A stretch of 64,000 bases of DNA, taken from the NCBI RefSeq assembly GCF_910592395.1, contig NC_088325.1, forward strand, positions 4,865,501 to 4,929,500. Reading direction: 5' to 3'. Made by a program: the position numbers and the translations under genes. The notes under the pieces are model-generated. The model ran no database searches, had not been told where the DNA came from, and saw only the letters and a program-made list of their open reading frames with translations. Below are positions 12,417 through 23,340 of the stretch, in pieces; positions within the stretch are counted from its first letter, which is position 1; every line of letters begins with the position of its first letter. The stretch is from Lineus longissimus (taxonomy: Eukaryota > Nemertea > Pilidiophora > Heteronemertea > Lineidae).

Positions 12417-12488
12417 CATCCGTCGTCTGATGAGACGTCATCAGAAGAACAGTCCTCTATGAAAGATTCCGCTTTGTCCGGGATGTAG
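12417..12488 (+). CDS. Candidate terminal exon of an unidentified host gene
   Basis: A strong polypyrimidine tract and acceptor (ctcttgttccttccag) precedes 24 codons open in phase 0 and ending in TAG. The peptide is acidic and Ser-rich, containing SSDETSSEEQSS. That is plausible as the disordered C-terminus of a protein and is compatible in phase with the exon candidate at 1999-2121. No function can be assigned. Confidence 0.25.
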   Translation, partial: HPSSDETSSEEQSSMKDSALSGM

Positions 12489-12689
12489 GCACCCTGTCGA
12501 AACCGCACCGCAAGAATAAAGAAGATGCAATTTACCATTTTCAATGTTTACAAGCGTAAAGAATGTATGTTCCGATCACTCTCGGCCTTCAGGTACCTAC
12601 ACTCCATGATCAACCATATTGGCAGTGTACACCATATCACCAATCTTGAATCTTTTCAGCTGCTGTATTACTCCTGATATCACGATAAT

Positions 12690-14290
12690 CTTTCATCTTC
12701 TCCGTGATACATATCATAGCAGTCTTTCTGCACTTCATGATTTCTAACTTCACTATCGTCGAGGATGGTAGGCAACTTGTCTGTAAATCTACACCATCAA
12801 TATATTTGGCAGCAATCGTTGCCATGTTCTACCGGTTGCATGGGATGTCATAAACGCTTTTTTAGATGACTATAAAAACGCTCCATCTTACGTTTTCTCC
12901 AATGTCTCATGGTTATGCAGCGTATATCTTCTTTTTCTTCTAAAGCTAGAGCACTTTTGATCAATGTAGTGTGGTGTATTCATGTTAGCAGATGGGCGTT
13001 ATGGTGACTTTCCAGTGTGTCATGTATATATTGTATTCATACACGTATGTGTGTTTGGGTGTATTTGGATTCAGCATATTTCCCATTGTAATAATATTGT
13101 ATGTTCAGTTGTCAGATTGTGATTTAATAAGATAATGTTAATTTATACAGTCATGTAGTCATGGAAGTAGTGCGCTGAAGATAGATGGGGGTCAGATGGG
13201 GTTTTATTTTTTGGAAATAACAAATAAGGGTGTGTGTCGATCAGCCGCAGAATTTTAGGCAGATATGACATCTAGGCCCTGTTTGGCCTTATACACATGG
13301 CCAAGTGGTTGGGCATGAGTGGGTGTTTTTGATTAGGACCTCCCGAGTATTGGTAAGTTTTGGAACTAGTATTATGTCAAAGTATGTTGCTTTTCGGATA
13401 GATATAAAGTTTATTTTGACCACTCCGTAGAATATCATTATAACCATGTTTGATCAACCTCGTTGAAAGGTTATTGGTATATATATATATTTGTTTGTTT
13501 ATTGTTAATTGTATCATACATTGGAATTTAAAGGCACAGACGGCTTCAAACAATGATTTCTGTTGTAATTTTGGTAAACTTGATATGTATCTAGACATTC
13601 CATTATTGAGAAGCCGGCCAATAGACCGATGTAACTCTGACAAATGTAATGAATAGAATAACAGTATTTTTAGTGCCAATATCAAAAAGTGATCAATAAC
13701 ATAATATAAAACCCTTTTGGTATAAAGTCCACTACACGTAGCAACCAAAGAGGAAATCGTTCATCTGTCTTCTGTGATACACATAATTGTTTCTTCTGTG
13801 ATACATATCATAGCGTTTATTTTCTGCACTTAGTGATTTCTAACTTCACATCGGATATGGTAGTCAACTTGTTTGAAAGAGAAACAAGACCACGTTTGAC
13901 CAATGAAGTTGGTGTAGTTATTTTAATAAATGGAAGCAGAGTCTTTCAAAAGACTCTGGTGGCAGTTATCACTGTGATTTGCATTTTTTCCCCATATGTT
14001 TGTAAAATATATAATTTTGTATGATTCATTTTGTATATTTCCCATTGTAATATGCCAGTAGATGAATTATAGGAAGATGTTCTAGGCTTTATATGGCCCT
14101 ATTATCATAAACGAAGGTCGTTGGGGAGGAGTTTGTGTTTTTGATTACCCCCCCCCCGCCACCGGGAGTTTGGTGAGTTTTGGACATAGTACCAAATGAC
14201 AAGTTATGTCGCTTTTCAGCGAAATATAAAGTCAACCCTTGACAACTCTGTAGTAATGTATTACCCAACACTTGATGATGCATGTACTTC
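12690..14290. repeat. Old tandem duplication of a ~0.8-1-kb segment
   Basis: Landmarks recur in the same order. A gtgatacatatcatag plus gatttctaacttcac block lies at about 12703-12760 and again at 13782-13850. A tttcccattgtaat block lies at about 13078 and 14037. A block around gttttggacatag or gttttggaactag, running into ttgcttttcgg or tcgcttttcag, lies at about 13355-13400 and 14175-14220. A C-rich tract at about 14148 marks the second copy. No coding sequence is supported. Confidence 0.5.
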
Positions 14291-16011
14291 CCCATTATAG
14301 TTTAATTATATTTTCATATTGTTTCAACAACTACGTTAAAACAAATGTCGCGTGAAACAACATTTTGGTTGGCTGACCGGATGTCATCTGTCATAATAAT
14401 CTAATTTGTATAAATATGCAATCCGTTTTGCTCCTTAGCGTGAATTTTGATGCATTTTCAATTGAACTTGTATTTATATTGTGAGCATTTTTATTGTCGA
14501 GACCAGTACAGTTCTGCAATTGATTGATTAAAATCTCTGAAAAATTTTATACTCATTTGCCAATAAAAACCTATCAGGTGGAAATGCGAGAGAACAAACG
14601 CCTTTGCTGGTCTTGAGTTTGTAATTAGGCATGCAACACTTTGGTGTTGAAATTCCACTCACTTCGTATAAACCAGCATTCAAAAAAGGCTCTGTTTTCG
14701 CTCTTTTCGACATAGTCGTACATGTCTAATCAGTGCCCTTAAATAAAGTAAACTGTAATGTTGTGACCTTAAGTGTTGATGTGGAAATGCACAGAGGGGG
14801 TTAGATTTTGTGGGCAAATGCAATACTAAAAATTCGTATCAACTGAGGAGTGATTCAACTCAAAATTTTGCTAACACGTCCTATATCGACAAACTCATTT
14901 GTGGTATTATGTGTCATGCTGTAATAATATTTCTTAGCCAGTTCTATGCATTTTGATATTTGTAAATTATACTCTAAAAGTGCCTGATCTCAAGATGAAC
15001 GCTTTAAAACGAAATTACCAATTCCTCGCCACAGGTGCAAGGTTATCAGATTGTAAGACAACGAAGTTAATTATTAAAGCGAGCGAAAGTTTGATGAGAG
15101 TCATGGATGGGGTGGATCTATCTTGGAGATAAAAGTGGTATAGTTGAATTTTCGGGAGATTATTTAGGTCCTTTTCGTGCTTATCATTAGATATTTGGGC
15201 ATGACATGGTTTAGTACCTATATAGTTGCATGAAATTTGGAATATATCAGTATCATTTTTGATTTACATAAACTCTACCGCTAGCCCCTTTGTTGTAATG
15301 CGGCGATTGCTTCATCTCATACTTGACCAACCAGGATATTCATATTGGAATAAATTAGTCTGTGGAATGGGCTGGAGCAATGAGGATGCCAAGTCGTGCT
15401 AGCATGACTTGCCATGGGAGGTAGCCCGATCCTCAAATAAAGTCACCTAGAGACTAAGCATGAGATGTATCTTATTCCTCGCCTTGAAAATCCCTCTTTT
15501 TTGCTTGTAGCCTTTTTACGCTTTGTTCGCGAGTGTGCTTTGCGAAAGGTTGTTTATGCAGTAATTATGAAAGGGTCAACTTAACAACGTTGTCTGGTGT
15601 TTTGGGCGGAGTAATGATGCTGTAGATATGCGTGATGTAAATAATTACTGTTAACAACTTGGTTCTACATCATTGTTTGAGCTCAGTGTTTAGTAATAAA
15701 CGTATTAATATATGATATTTTAGTTGTCTGTTTCTGATACTGTTAGTTGGACAGGATTGGTTGCAAATCAATATCAGCGATGATTAGTGTTGTGACATTA
15801 TTGCTCTTAATGAACTAGCTGGCGTTGTTGATATTTGGAACCGCCCCATTTATGGTTGTGACATAGTCTCTGTGTGTTTTATTGCTTTACCGCACAGACT
15901 TACTAGCTCTCGGTTACACAAATTTTAAGATTGAAATTAATTGAGTTTAAGATGTTTAAGGAATTGAAAGATACATGGAGTTTGCTTATTATGCACAGTC
16001 TCTTGTTTGCA
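14291..16011. other. Non-coding DNA, nothing recognised
   Basis: AT-rich sequence with only short chance frames. The 61-codon frame at 14528-14713 has no recognisable motif or splice context. Confidence 0.4.
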
Positions 16012-16760
16012 CAGTTGGCCTGCTGGTTGTCAATTGGATTTGACCGGCTCCCAGGCTGTCTCTTCAGTTGACTGGATGCTTGTGAATCTCTCTGATGGGT
16101 TGGCCGGCTGTAAGATTGTCTATTCAGTTGACTAGATAGTTGTGAAACTCTCTGATAAGTTTGCCGGCTGTAAGGTTGTCTCTTGAGTTGACAAGATGGT
16201 TGTGAATCTCTCTGATGGGTTGGTCGGCTATAAGGCTGTCTCTTGAGCTAAATGGATGGTAGTGAAACTGTTAGATGAGTTGACCGGCTGAAAAGCCGTC
16301 TCTTGATGAGTTGACTGGCTGGGTGTGAATCTAACTGATGAGTAGACTGGCTGTAAGGCTGTCTCTTGAGCTGACTGGATGGTAGTGACTATATCAGATG
16401 AGTCGACTGGTAAGGACAGTCTCTTAAGTTGACTGGCTGGTTGTGAATCAGTCTGATGAGTTGACAGCCAGTAAGGCTGTCTCTTAAGTCAACTGGCTGG
16501 TTGTAATTCTGTCCAATGAGTTGTAAGGCTTTAAGGCTGTCTAATAAGCTGACTTGCTGGCTGTGAATCTGTCGAATGAGTTGACATGCTGTTAAGCTGC
16601 CCCTTGAGGTGATTGGCTGGCAGTGAATCTGTCTGATGACTTGACCAGGAATAATGTCGTCTCTTGAGTTGACTGGCTGGTTGTGAAGCCCTTTCATGGT
16701 TTGACAGCTGTAAAGCTGTCTCTTGAGTTAACTGGCTGGTTGTCAATATGTCTGATGAGT
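16012..16760. repeat. Minisatellite of ~60-bp units, about 12 copies
   Basis: A unit of roughly 60 bp repeats with the pattern gaatctgtctgatgagttga, then a ctggctgtaaggctgtctc-type half. Several units are diverged by substitutions and small indels. Because the unit length is close to a multiple of three, it produces long antisense open frames (16389-16746) with a 20-residue Gln/Leu-rich periodicity. I consider these by-products of the array, not genes. Confidence 0.8.
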
Positions 16761-16761
16761 T

Positions 16762-17034
16762 TTACGCCGATTTAGAACTGTTCAAGGGCCAAAACTTATC
16801 TCGCTTCAAATCATCGTCTTCACGAACAAACCTAATGACACAGCAATTTTCCATACCAAACGAGTGCGCGTAAAACCCCTCAAAATCACTTTGTTTCATG
16901 AGAATCTTTTCGTCAATAGCTTGAAATGCAATATGACCGCTTTTTAATTTTTGGGATAAAAAAGACCGGAGAAAAGTCTTGTATCGTGGATGAGGTAATT
17001 CACCACATTCTAATTGCAATAGCGGACATTTCAA
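16762..17034 (-). CDS. Hypothetical 90-codon ORF, possible gene fragment
   Basis: The frame starts at ATG 17034 and is open to 16762, immediately beside the minisatellite. The translation is compositionally protein-like: mixed charged and hydrophobic residues, with GFYAHSFGMENCCVIRF near residue 60. It has no motif I can name. No convincing splice sites or promoter were found. It could be the remnant of a host exon or of a transposon protein, or a chance frame. Confidence 0.2.
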   Translation of the reverse strand: MKCPLLQLECGELPHPRYKTFLRSFLSQKLKSGHIAFQAIDEKILMKQSDFEGFYAHSFGMENCCVIRFVREDDDLKRDKFWPLNSSKSA

Positions 17035-17179
17035 GGATGGACGGATCGACGTCGGTATAAGTAGTTTCGGTCATGCGCAAGGAGGTCGCACGCATGTGTC
17101 ACTTGGCTAAATATGTGTAAAGTATTACACATTTCGATGCTCGACAGCCATGACAGCGGGTGCACGGTGCCCAACGTCT

Positions 17180-17410
17180 ACTATGATATTACAATAGTAG
17201 TAGTGGAGGTTGAGTTCCTATATAGCGCTTTTCCATGTTTGCCTGATCTAAGCACTTTTGGGATATCATATTATTACTCCGGTCTCCACAGAAATCAATC
17301 AGGGATTTCAATGAGAAACCAGAAGGAGCTCACTTGAACTCGACAAGTTGGGGAACTAAGCAGTGACTCGGCCGGGAGTCGAACCTCCTCCACTGCGCTA
17401 CCGCTGCCCC
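17180..17410 (-). mobile_element. tRNA-derived SINE with collapsed A-B box spacing
   Basis: Read on the minus strand from 17410, the sequence begins GGGGCAGCGGTAGCGCAGTGG, carrying an A-box match (TAGCGCAGTGG), and continues to a B-box match (GGTTCGACTCC). Only about four bases separate them, whereas functional tRNA-type promoters have about 30 or more. The body ends with AAGCGCTATATAGGAACTC followed by (TAC)n/(TAT)n-like sequence, a LINE-like tail usual for such SINEs. An internal deletion therefore seems to have removed the middle of the tRNA head, leaving a promoter-dead copy. Confidence 0.6.
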
Positions 17411-17847
17411 ATACCATTCCCAGGGGTCAATGCGCTCCCCATTTCCGGTGGCTCTTATTGGACCATGTATACATCCATATGTCACAGATGACGTCTCCCC
17501 AAAATCCGGAGGTGACGTAAGCTTAATGACCTATTACCCGTCTATTTTGCCATGACGTGTCACTACGGTTTCTATAACACAAAAATATTTCGTGGCAAAC
17601 CAAATAAGCTTTCAATTGAGAACTGGTCTTATGGTAGACATGAATACAGATATCTGACACGAACAAACAAAAATACATTCTTTGTTGCTAATTTCCATAT
17701 CACATTTGCCACCTGCAGCAAATAAGGTACCACTTTATAAACAAATCCAAGTGACTGTCATTTAATCCTGATGACAAGCAGGCATTTCACAATAATCATA
17801 CAGCACATGGGTAGTATTTGTTTGTGGTATGGTAGTTAGTGTCGTTT
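17411..17847. other. Non-coding DNA, nothing recognised
   Basis: No open frame of note and no repeats. The right edge runs into the T-rich tract that is the 3' tail of the LINE fragment on the minus strand. Confidence 0.4.
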
Positions 17848-18445
17848 TTTTTTGTTTTTTTTTGTTTTTTTATCGTACAGTGTACAGTTGGTGCAACTAT
17901 TTACAAAGGTGCTTGAAAAGAAAAAAAAATAAATAAAGTTCACTATTAGTGAACACACAGGTATATTAACAAGTCATTTATCTCTGTTCTGTTAAGGAAA
18001 TGGTAATCTTCGCTATCTCTTTTTATTAATAAATCACGTATCATTTCCGACATCTGTCCATACTCCTCTGTAGTCGTTTCCTCATTTACAAAATTTACAA
18101 AATTGTTCACTTCTAGTACGTTTCTGGCATTTGATTGTCCCGTTATTGTTAAATTTACAGACATTCTTACTTTTTCATTACTACTCCTTCTACAAGTCTC
18201 GAAGAATTTCGTAAACTGTTTAAAAACCTGAGCCTTAGGATTTTCCTCCCTCACTATCAATGGCAACAGTGCCCTATGTGTTCTTCTTGGTAATGATAGT
18301 AGTTTACGCATACAATTTCTCCATGCCGTGGAAAACCTAGAGAAAGACCGATGCGAGTAATCCCACAGGGAACTACCATAAAGGAACATCACAAAAGTCT
18401 TAAACAATCTGTATTTTAATACAGGTTTATTTGTCGCATTGAGGA
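17848..18445 (-). pseudogene. 5'-truncated LINE: C-terminal end of a reverse transcriptase ORF
   Basis: The minus-strand frame (stop at 17946) contains LYGSSLWDYSH followed by TAWRNCMRKLLSLPRRTHR and LLPLI, the signature of the region after the RT thumb in many invertebrate LINE ORF2 proteins. Downstream on the same strand are an AT-rich 3' end and repeated AAAAAAAAAC units (17848-17872), a typical LINE tail. The body upstream of about 18445 is missing, so this is a dead-on-arrival insertion. It sits immediately before the start of a decayed Polinton gene (18466). Confidence 0.7.
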
Positions 18446-18502
18446 AATTAATTATAGTAATATATATGACTACAATCAAAGGAGATTTCAACCCTATTCT
18501 CG

Positions 18503-18550
18503 GAGTTTCATTTGTTATTCCTTTTAAAAAAGGAATAACAAATGAAACTC
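18503..18550. repeat. Perfect 48-bp palindrome inside coding sequence
   Basis: The arms GAGTTTCATTTGTTATTCC and its complement are 19 bp each. They flank TTTTAAAAAA, which itself pairs for four more bases. The palindrome lies within the open part of the decayed gene, roughly codons 13-28. Confidence 0.85.
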
Positions 18551-19313
18551 TCTACATGATAGGGTACAATGAACAAGGAGAACTAGTTTGGGTTAGAATA
18601 ACAGATAAAAATGGTAGTCTTTTAGCCAATTCTACAATAAAAAAATTTCCTGGTGGTAAATCAGTAATGGAGAAATTAAATGCCATGAATATTTATTTTG
18701 AAAGCACATGACGTATTGCCGAACTAAGACGAGAACAAGAAGCTGAAACTGAAAAGAAAGAACAAGAGAGAAGAGCAGCAGCCGCTTTCCTTAATCATCT
18801 TAGCGGTGCTGGTCAAACGTCAACACCAAAAGAAGAATATCAAATGCAGGAACTTACTCATGACGGTGACGGTGTACGTAAGTCAAGCACAAATTACTGA
18901 CGTAATTAATAGTGACGAGGAAAGTTACGTTGGAGATATTTTGAATGAAACACTAATTGAAACAATGATGAAAGCACCTGATCAAGAAATAGTGGAAATA
19001 TTTGGTGAGAAAGAAGCTAGAACAGTTAGAACATTAAGATTGAATGAGAAAAAGATGGCTGAAACGAGAGCAAGACTCATCAGCAAGATTGCACTCCTTG
19101 ATGAACAACATGACCAAGAAACAGATCCTGTTAAGAAACAAGAAATAAAGGATGTCTTGATAAGAGAGAAAAGAAGCTTAGATTATCTTAACAGTGAGTA
19201 TGAATCACAAATTAAAAGATGGAAGAGACTTTGGATAGATTTTGTTAAAAGACCAGATTCAAAGATTCCACTCAATGACAGAATCAAGTTACTTTTTAAG
19301 GTTGAAGGCCTTA

Positions 19314-20359
19314 GGGATCACGTCCAAAGTCCGCACGTGATATTCGCCGGCGAAATTCACCCTACAGTATTTCGCCTGCGAAATCTGTCCGAAAATCGAC
19401 CGGCGAATGCGAGGCGATAATATGAAATCGCCGGAATGTGCGAAATTCGCCCACAATCGCGCCAATTCTTCGATTTCGCCCCAAAAATCGCTCCAGGCGA
19501 TAATGGAGCGATTTCACGAAATTGGTGGCTCTTGCATGCTTGTCCGATATTCGGAACGATTTTGCAACGACTTTCGTCTTGTTTTATTGGCGGAAAAGTG
19601 CAGTCACGTAAACAAATCGGGTCATACTAAACAGCGTCCACCAGGGTTAAACACATACATACATTAAAGCCATCAAAGTAAAATATAATGGTCATAAACG
19701 AAATAAGCATGAAATTTTCAGGAAATGTATTTTTTATGGTGTACGTATTACGTTTTGGCCACAAAATTTTATTTGATGACTTTATACCCGACTTTAAACC
19801 TGGTGAACGCTGGTGGGCGCTGGTGGACGCTGTTTAGGATAACCGGATACTACAACGATTTTGATTGGTTGGCTGAGACTCGGAAACATAAGCCTAACTA
19901 TGATTAGCTGTATGTTTCGGTACATTCCGCCACAATCCTTCGGAATACATACCATAATACTAAGAGCCTCAAACCTCTGTGCCAAATTTGTGTAGCTCCT
20001 CGTGGATAGATGTGATGTATATGATTATATTATTACTGCAGTCAGGTTGACCGGGAATTCCAGTTTGTGTTTTTGTTCGGTCTGCTATCAGCTGATGTCG
20101 GAATACGCATACTACAACACATGTAGGCCTCTAATATTCGCTTCGTTCCGATGGTTGGCACGGTTGGTGAGAGCGAATTAGGCGCGATTATTATTTTCGC
20201 CTGCGATTTTTATTCAGTCTGAATTTTCGCCTGATCATAATAGAATCGCCGAAGCAGGGAGCGATTTGGAGGCGAATGAGTGTAGCGATATTCGACCAGG
20301 CGAATTTTCGCCCCGATTCGCGCAGCGAATATTTGCGTGCGGAGTTTGGACGTGATCCC
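19314..20359. mobile_element. Non-autonomous Harbinger-like transposon, TSD TTA
   Basis: The ends GGGATCACGTCC... and ...GGACGTGATCCC form terminal inverted repeats of about 24 bp with one mismatch. They are flanked by TTA on both sides (19311-19313 and 20360-20362). A 3-bp TWA-type target duplication and GGG-starting ends are the known pattern of PIF/Harbinger elements. Both subterminal regions are crowded with TTCGC and GCGAA words, possibly transposase-binding repeats. No transposase is encoded. It interrupts the coding region at 18466-20694, and removing it keeps the host frame in phase. Confidence 0.8.
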
Positions 20360-20721
20360 TTACAATTGCTGCAATAGTTGCTGCAGTGACTATGATACTG
20401 ACCACTTTAGGTCTTAGTATCAGTAATGCTTTGAAGCCTGTGCCTAAACCAGGACCTCCAACTCCTACGCCACCGGATAAACCACCATCAATTCCAGATA
20501 AAGTGAAAGAAGGCCTCAAGAAGTTAGCTGAATGGCTAAAAGAACTGGCCAAGAAATCAGCTGCGGCTTTACCGGGAATTATCTGTTCTATTGTCTTATT
20601 TCTCCTGAAATCAGTTGGTGCAGTTGTTGGATTCATGGCCGAACATCTAGTCATTCTAGTGATTGTTGTTGTTAGCTCCAACATTTATGGTTAAATAGAA
20701 GGTGTTAAAGCTGTTAAGTCA

Positions 20722-20798
20722 AATTAATGATTGATTTTTCAAGTCAAATTAATGATTGATTTTTCATGTAAATTAATGATTGATTTTTCATGTAAATT
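20722..20798 (+). repeat. Tandem ~24-bp repeats directly upstream of a capsid gene
   Basis: The unit aattaatgattgatttttca plus 3-4 variable bases occurs about four times, ending eight bases before the ATG at 20806. Position suggests a promoter or 5' leader of the capsid gene. The copy at 58 kb lacks this array, so it may also be a chance expansion. Confidence 0.7.
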
Positions 20799-20805
20799 AA
20801 ATATA

Positions 20806-20955
20806 ATGACAACTGGAGTACTGCTCAACACTGAACGGAGTCATAAGATTCCACTCGGATTAAAGGCCGAGAGAAATCATCACATTATTACACACAATCC
20901 GTCTTCTGCTAATCGAAAAGAAACATTTTACATTAGAATACCTGCTTTAATGGGG
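20806..20955 (+). pseudogene. N-terminal fragment of Polinton lineage-B major capsid protein
   Basis: The first ~50 codons from ATG 20806 match the start of the capsid gene at 58013 almost residue for residue (shared HKIPLGLKAER and HNPSSAN). After codon ~49 the similarity ends abruptly and the frame runs into unrelated sequence to a stop at 21013. A deletion or rearrangement removed the other ~370 codons. It cannot encode a functional capsid. Confidence 0.85.
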
Positions 20956-21015
20956 CACGTCATCATCGCGTACATTTTGGAAAAACTCCCTAACGAGACC
21001 GGAGCAGACGGCTGA

Positions 21016-22700
21016 AAGTAGTTCAATTATTGGCCGCTAGGGTGCAGAATGTACGTCGCTCACCCGAATTTTTCACGCAACTATAGCTAAATGGAGCTAG
21101 TTCTAGTTTGTGATTCATTTTGATACTTCAGATTTGGGCAGTAGACCAATATAACTTAGTCGTCAGTGTGGTTTTAAGCAGGAAAAACGTATTTGTTTTT
21201 CTTAAAGTGTCCTTTTTTGGACGGGCCGGGTGTGTGCGATTGTTTTGTTTATGTCACGTGACCTCGATCATGTCGACACAAAATTGAAATAAACCACCCT
21301 TTTCTGTCATTATTGTGGACGGAATATTTCCCTAATAAAAATATAAATATAATTGGCCAATTTCTTGAGCATATGTAGCGAATTCCTATGAAGATTTAAA
21401 TTAGATGTTCTTTAACCTGTTACAACTGGTCTGATTTATTAATTCACTGTTACAACTGGTCTGGTTTATTAATTCAGCGCCATTTTAAAAAAACAAAAAA
21501 AATGGTTTGTAGGATATACAATAGTTACTCTCGTTATTTCTCGTCATTATACTCTCGCACACACGTGTATCTTAAGAGCCCCCCTAAGAAGGGGGGCTTA
21601 TCAAATACCATAAAAACATTTCATTTGATTTTTAAAAAAGCAGTCATATAGTAAACGGACATCACCCAAGAGATCCAAGAAATAAACAGACAAATAACCA
21701 CAGAAACACTGAAAAAAAACTAGCAATTTATACCAAATAAATCTGACGGGAGACGAAACTAGATACAAATTTAACTAGGTTATGCAAAATAATAAGATCT
21801 GTAGTGATAGATTTCGAGGAGTAAATCGACGAAGAAAAAAAGAGAGAGGCAAAAATAAGGATCACATTGTGAACCAATTTTAATCATTATACTTACAAAC
21901 TTTTGACAACTCCAATACAAAAAAATAGCAGACAGGCGAACAACCAAAATTTCGTCATCATGCAAGAGTTTCAGTTCGGCAGATGCGAAACTAACGAAGC
22001 ATAATCTTATTATATCCAGCACGTTATCCCTTTTAATTTTTTTTACTGAGACAAGACCACAAATGATTTTTAAGCCTTTTAGCAGCTAAATTGTCAATAT
22101 TTGACCGCGTCGCATCCGTGGGGTTGTGAATCGGAAATTTTGATATGATATTCCGAACAGTCGGACATATGAATGGTGAAAAGTAAACTACATGTACTAG
22201 TTGACCACGGAAATTTTTCAAGCATCGACAAACTGGACAGACGTTGATATTTCCACTCATTTCACCCAACTGGCAGAAAAATCTCAAAGCACGCCCAATA
22301 TTGCCAAATTAGCAAAATTCAAAATTAATTTTTTCATAAACTAATTTCTTGATATCTGTAGACTTGCCACACCAAATATATTTCCAATACCTTTCCAAAT
22401 ATGCACTTGGCAGTTAAATACATACTCTTTTCTAAATGATAGGTCTTGAACATCCAACCTATGAATATTCAATTAATGGTGGACTTGTGGCTGCTGTAAC
22501 CATATGCCCCAAACATAAATAATTATACTTAATTATTATACATTAATATCTACTCATCAAAAATCAGTAAAAATTTTATCTATGAATTTTGCAAATGCCA
22601 ATATGCTTGCACCTGGAAATCATCTTTTTCACTGTACCAACAGCTTTCATTGATTATACAACCCCTTGGGTTCGTGTGCACGTGTGGCATACCTGACATA
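21016..22700. other. Non-coding AT-rich DNA
   Basis: No gene is supported. A 27-bp segment gttacaactggtctgnttta is tandemly duplicated at about 21420-21475. Antisense frames at 21780-22022 and 22033-22287 lack recognisable motifs. Confidence 0.4.
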
Positions 22701-22708
22701 CCACAAAA

Positions 22709-23340
22709 TGGACAGTGAGGTACCAATACGAACAGTGAGGTACTAATACGGACATCATCATCATCATCATCATCATCATGTCCAGCAGCCATGCGGCCAT
22801 TGGGGCGACCCTAAGCTGTTAATGATGCGACACCACACGGTTCTGTTCTCGGCGAGGCGGATCAGGCCACTGGTCTTTCTTTCAGTCCAATGCGTCACGT
22901 CATCCATCCAAATTCTCTTTGGATGGCGGCTACCCTCCACTGGCCGAACCACCTCAGTTTTTCTTCTTGGCAACGGTTATGAGGCTGTCGTGATGCCTGA
23001 TGTACTGGGTGACGAATACGGACAGCGAGATACCAATACAGACAGTGACGTTCTAAAACGGATAGTGAGGTACCAATAAGGACAGTGACGCACCAATACG
23101 GACAGTGACGTTCCAATACGGACAGCGAGGTACCAATACGGACAGTGACGTCCCAAAACGGATAGTGAGGTACCAATACGGACAGTGAGATACCAATACG
23201 GACAGCGAGGTACTAATATGGAAAGTGACGTACCGATATGGACAGCGAGGTAACAATACGGACAGTGACGTTCCAAAACGGATAGTGAGGTACCAATACG
23301 GACAGGTAGGTACCAATTTGGACAGGGTGGTACCCTTGGT
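22709..23340. repeat. 20-bp minisatellite with (TCA)n and embedded LINE remnant
   Basis: Units close to gaggtaccaatacggacagt repeat from about 23019 to 23335, with two further units at about 22709-22755 followed by a (TCA)n run. Between them lies a short LINE-like remnant. All long minus-strand frames here (22895-23452) are translations of the array with a Cys-Pro-Tyr-Trp periodicity and are not genes. Confidence 0.85.
22776..22973 (-). pseudogene. LINE-like ORF C-terminal remnant
   Basis: The minus-strand frame contains RHPKRIWMDDVTHWTERK followed by LIRLAENRTVWCRII. The R-P-x-x-R-W-x-D-D-V and R-L-A-x-x-R-x-x-W spacing is common at the C-terminus of invertebrate non-LTR ORFs. It is embedded in the minisatellite region and has no other domain left. 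Identification is by pattern only. Confidence 0.4.

Larger units (their letters stand above)
18466..20694 (+). pseudogene. Polinton lineage-B protein with C-terminal membrane segments, multiply broken
   Basis: The start is ATG 18466. The first 81 codons are open, then an in-frame TGA (18709) interrupts. The same frame continues with a charged, Ala/Glu-rich stretch until about 18897, and coding character moves to another frame near 18870. From there an acidic, helical region (containing LNEKKMAETRARL) runs to 19310, where a 1,046-bp transposon is inserted. Beyond it the frame resumes in the matching phase. It holds a hydrophobic segment, a proline-rich linker (PKPGPPTPTPPDKPP), an amphipathic Lys-rich helix and two hydrophobic segments near the C-terminus. 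By position just before the capsid gene it may be a virion membrane or scaffold-like protein; I do not recognise its family. Confidence 0.6.
18466..20955 (+). mobile_element. Decayed fragment of Polinton lineage B
   Basis: Two adjacent plus-strand genes can be recognised: a virion-type protein with C-terminal membrane segments (18466-20694) and the first ~50 codons of the capsid protein (20806-20955). The capsid start is a close relative of that at 58013. Homology stops near 20951, where unrelated DNA follows. The piece is flanked by a LINE fragment and carries an inserted Harbinger-like element. Gene order here shows what probably precedes the capsid gene in the longer copy at 58 kb, where that upstream region is missing. 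Confidence 0.75.

Noticed and set aside
16389-16746. Gln/Leu-rich repeat proteins on the minus strand
   Set aside because: Explained by the ~60-bp tandem array; no start context or conserved domain.
17370-17410. Intact tRNA gene
   Set aside because: A and B boxes are only about four bases apart and no cloverleaf can form; it is a deleted SINE head.
23019-23335. CRISPR-like array of short direct repeats
   Set aside because: Repeats are contiguous with no unique spacers, and the window is eukaryotic; this is a minisatellite.
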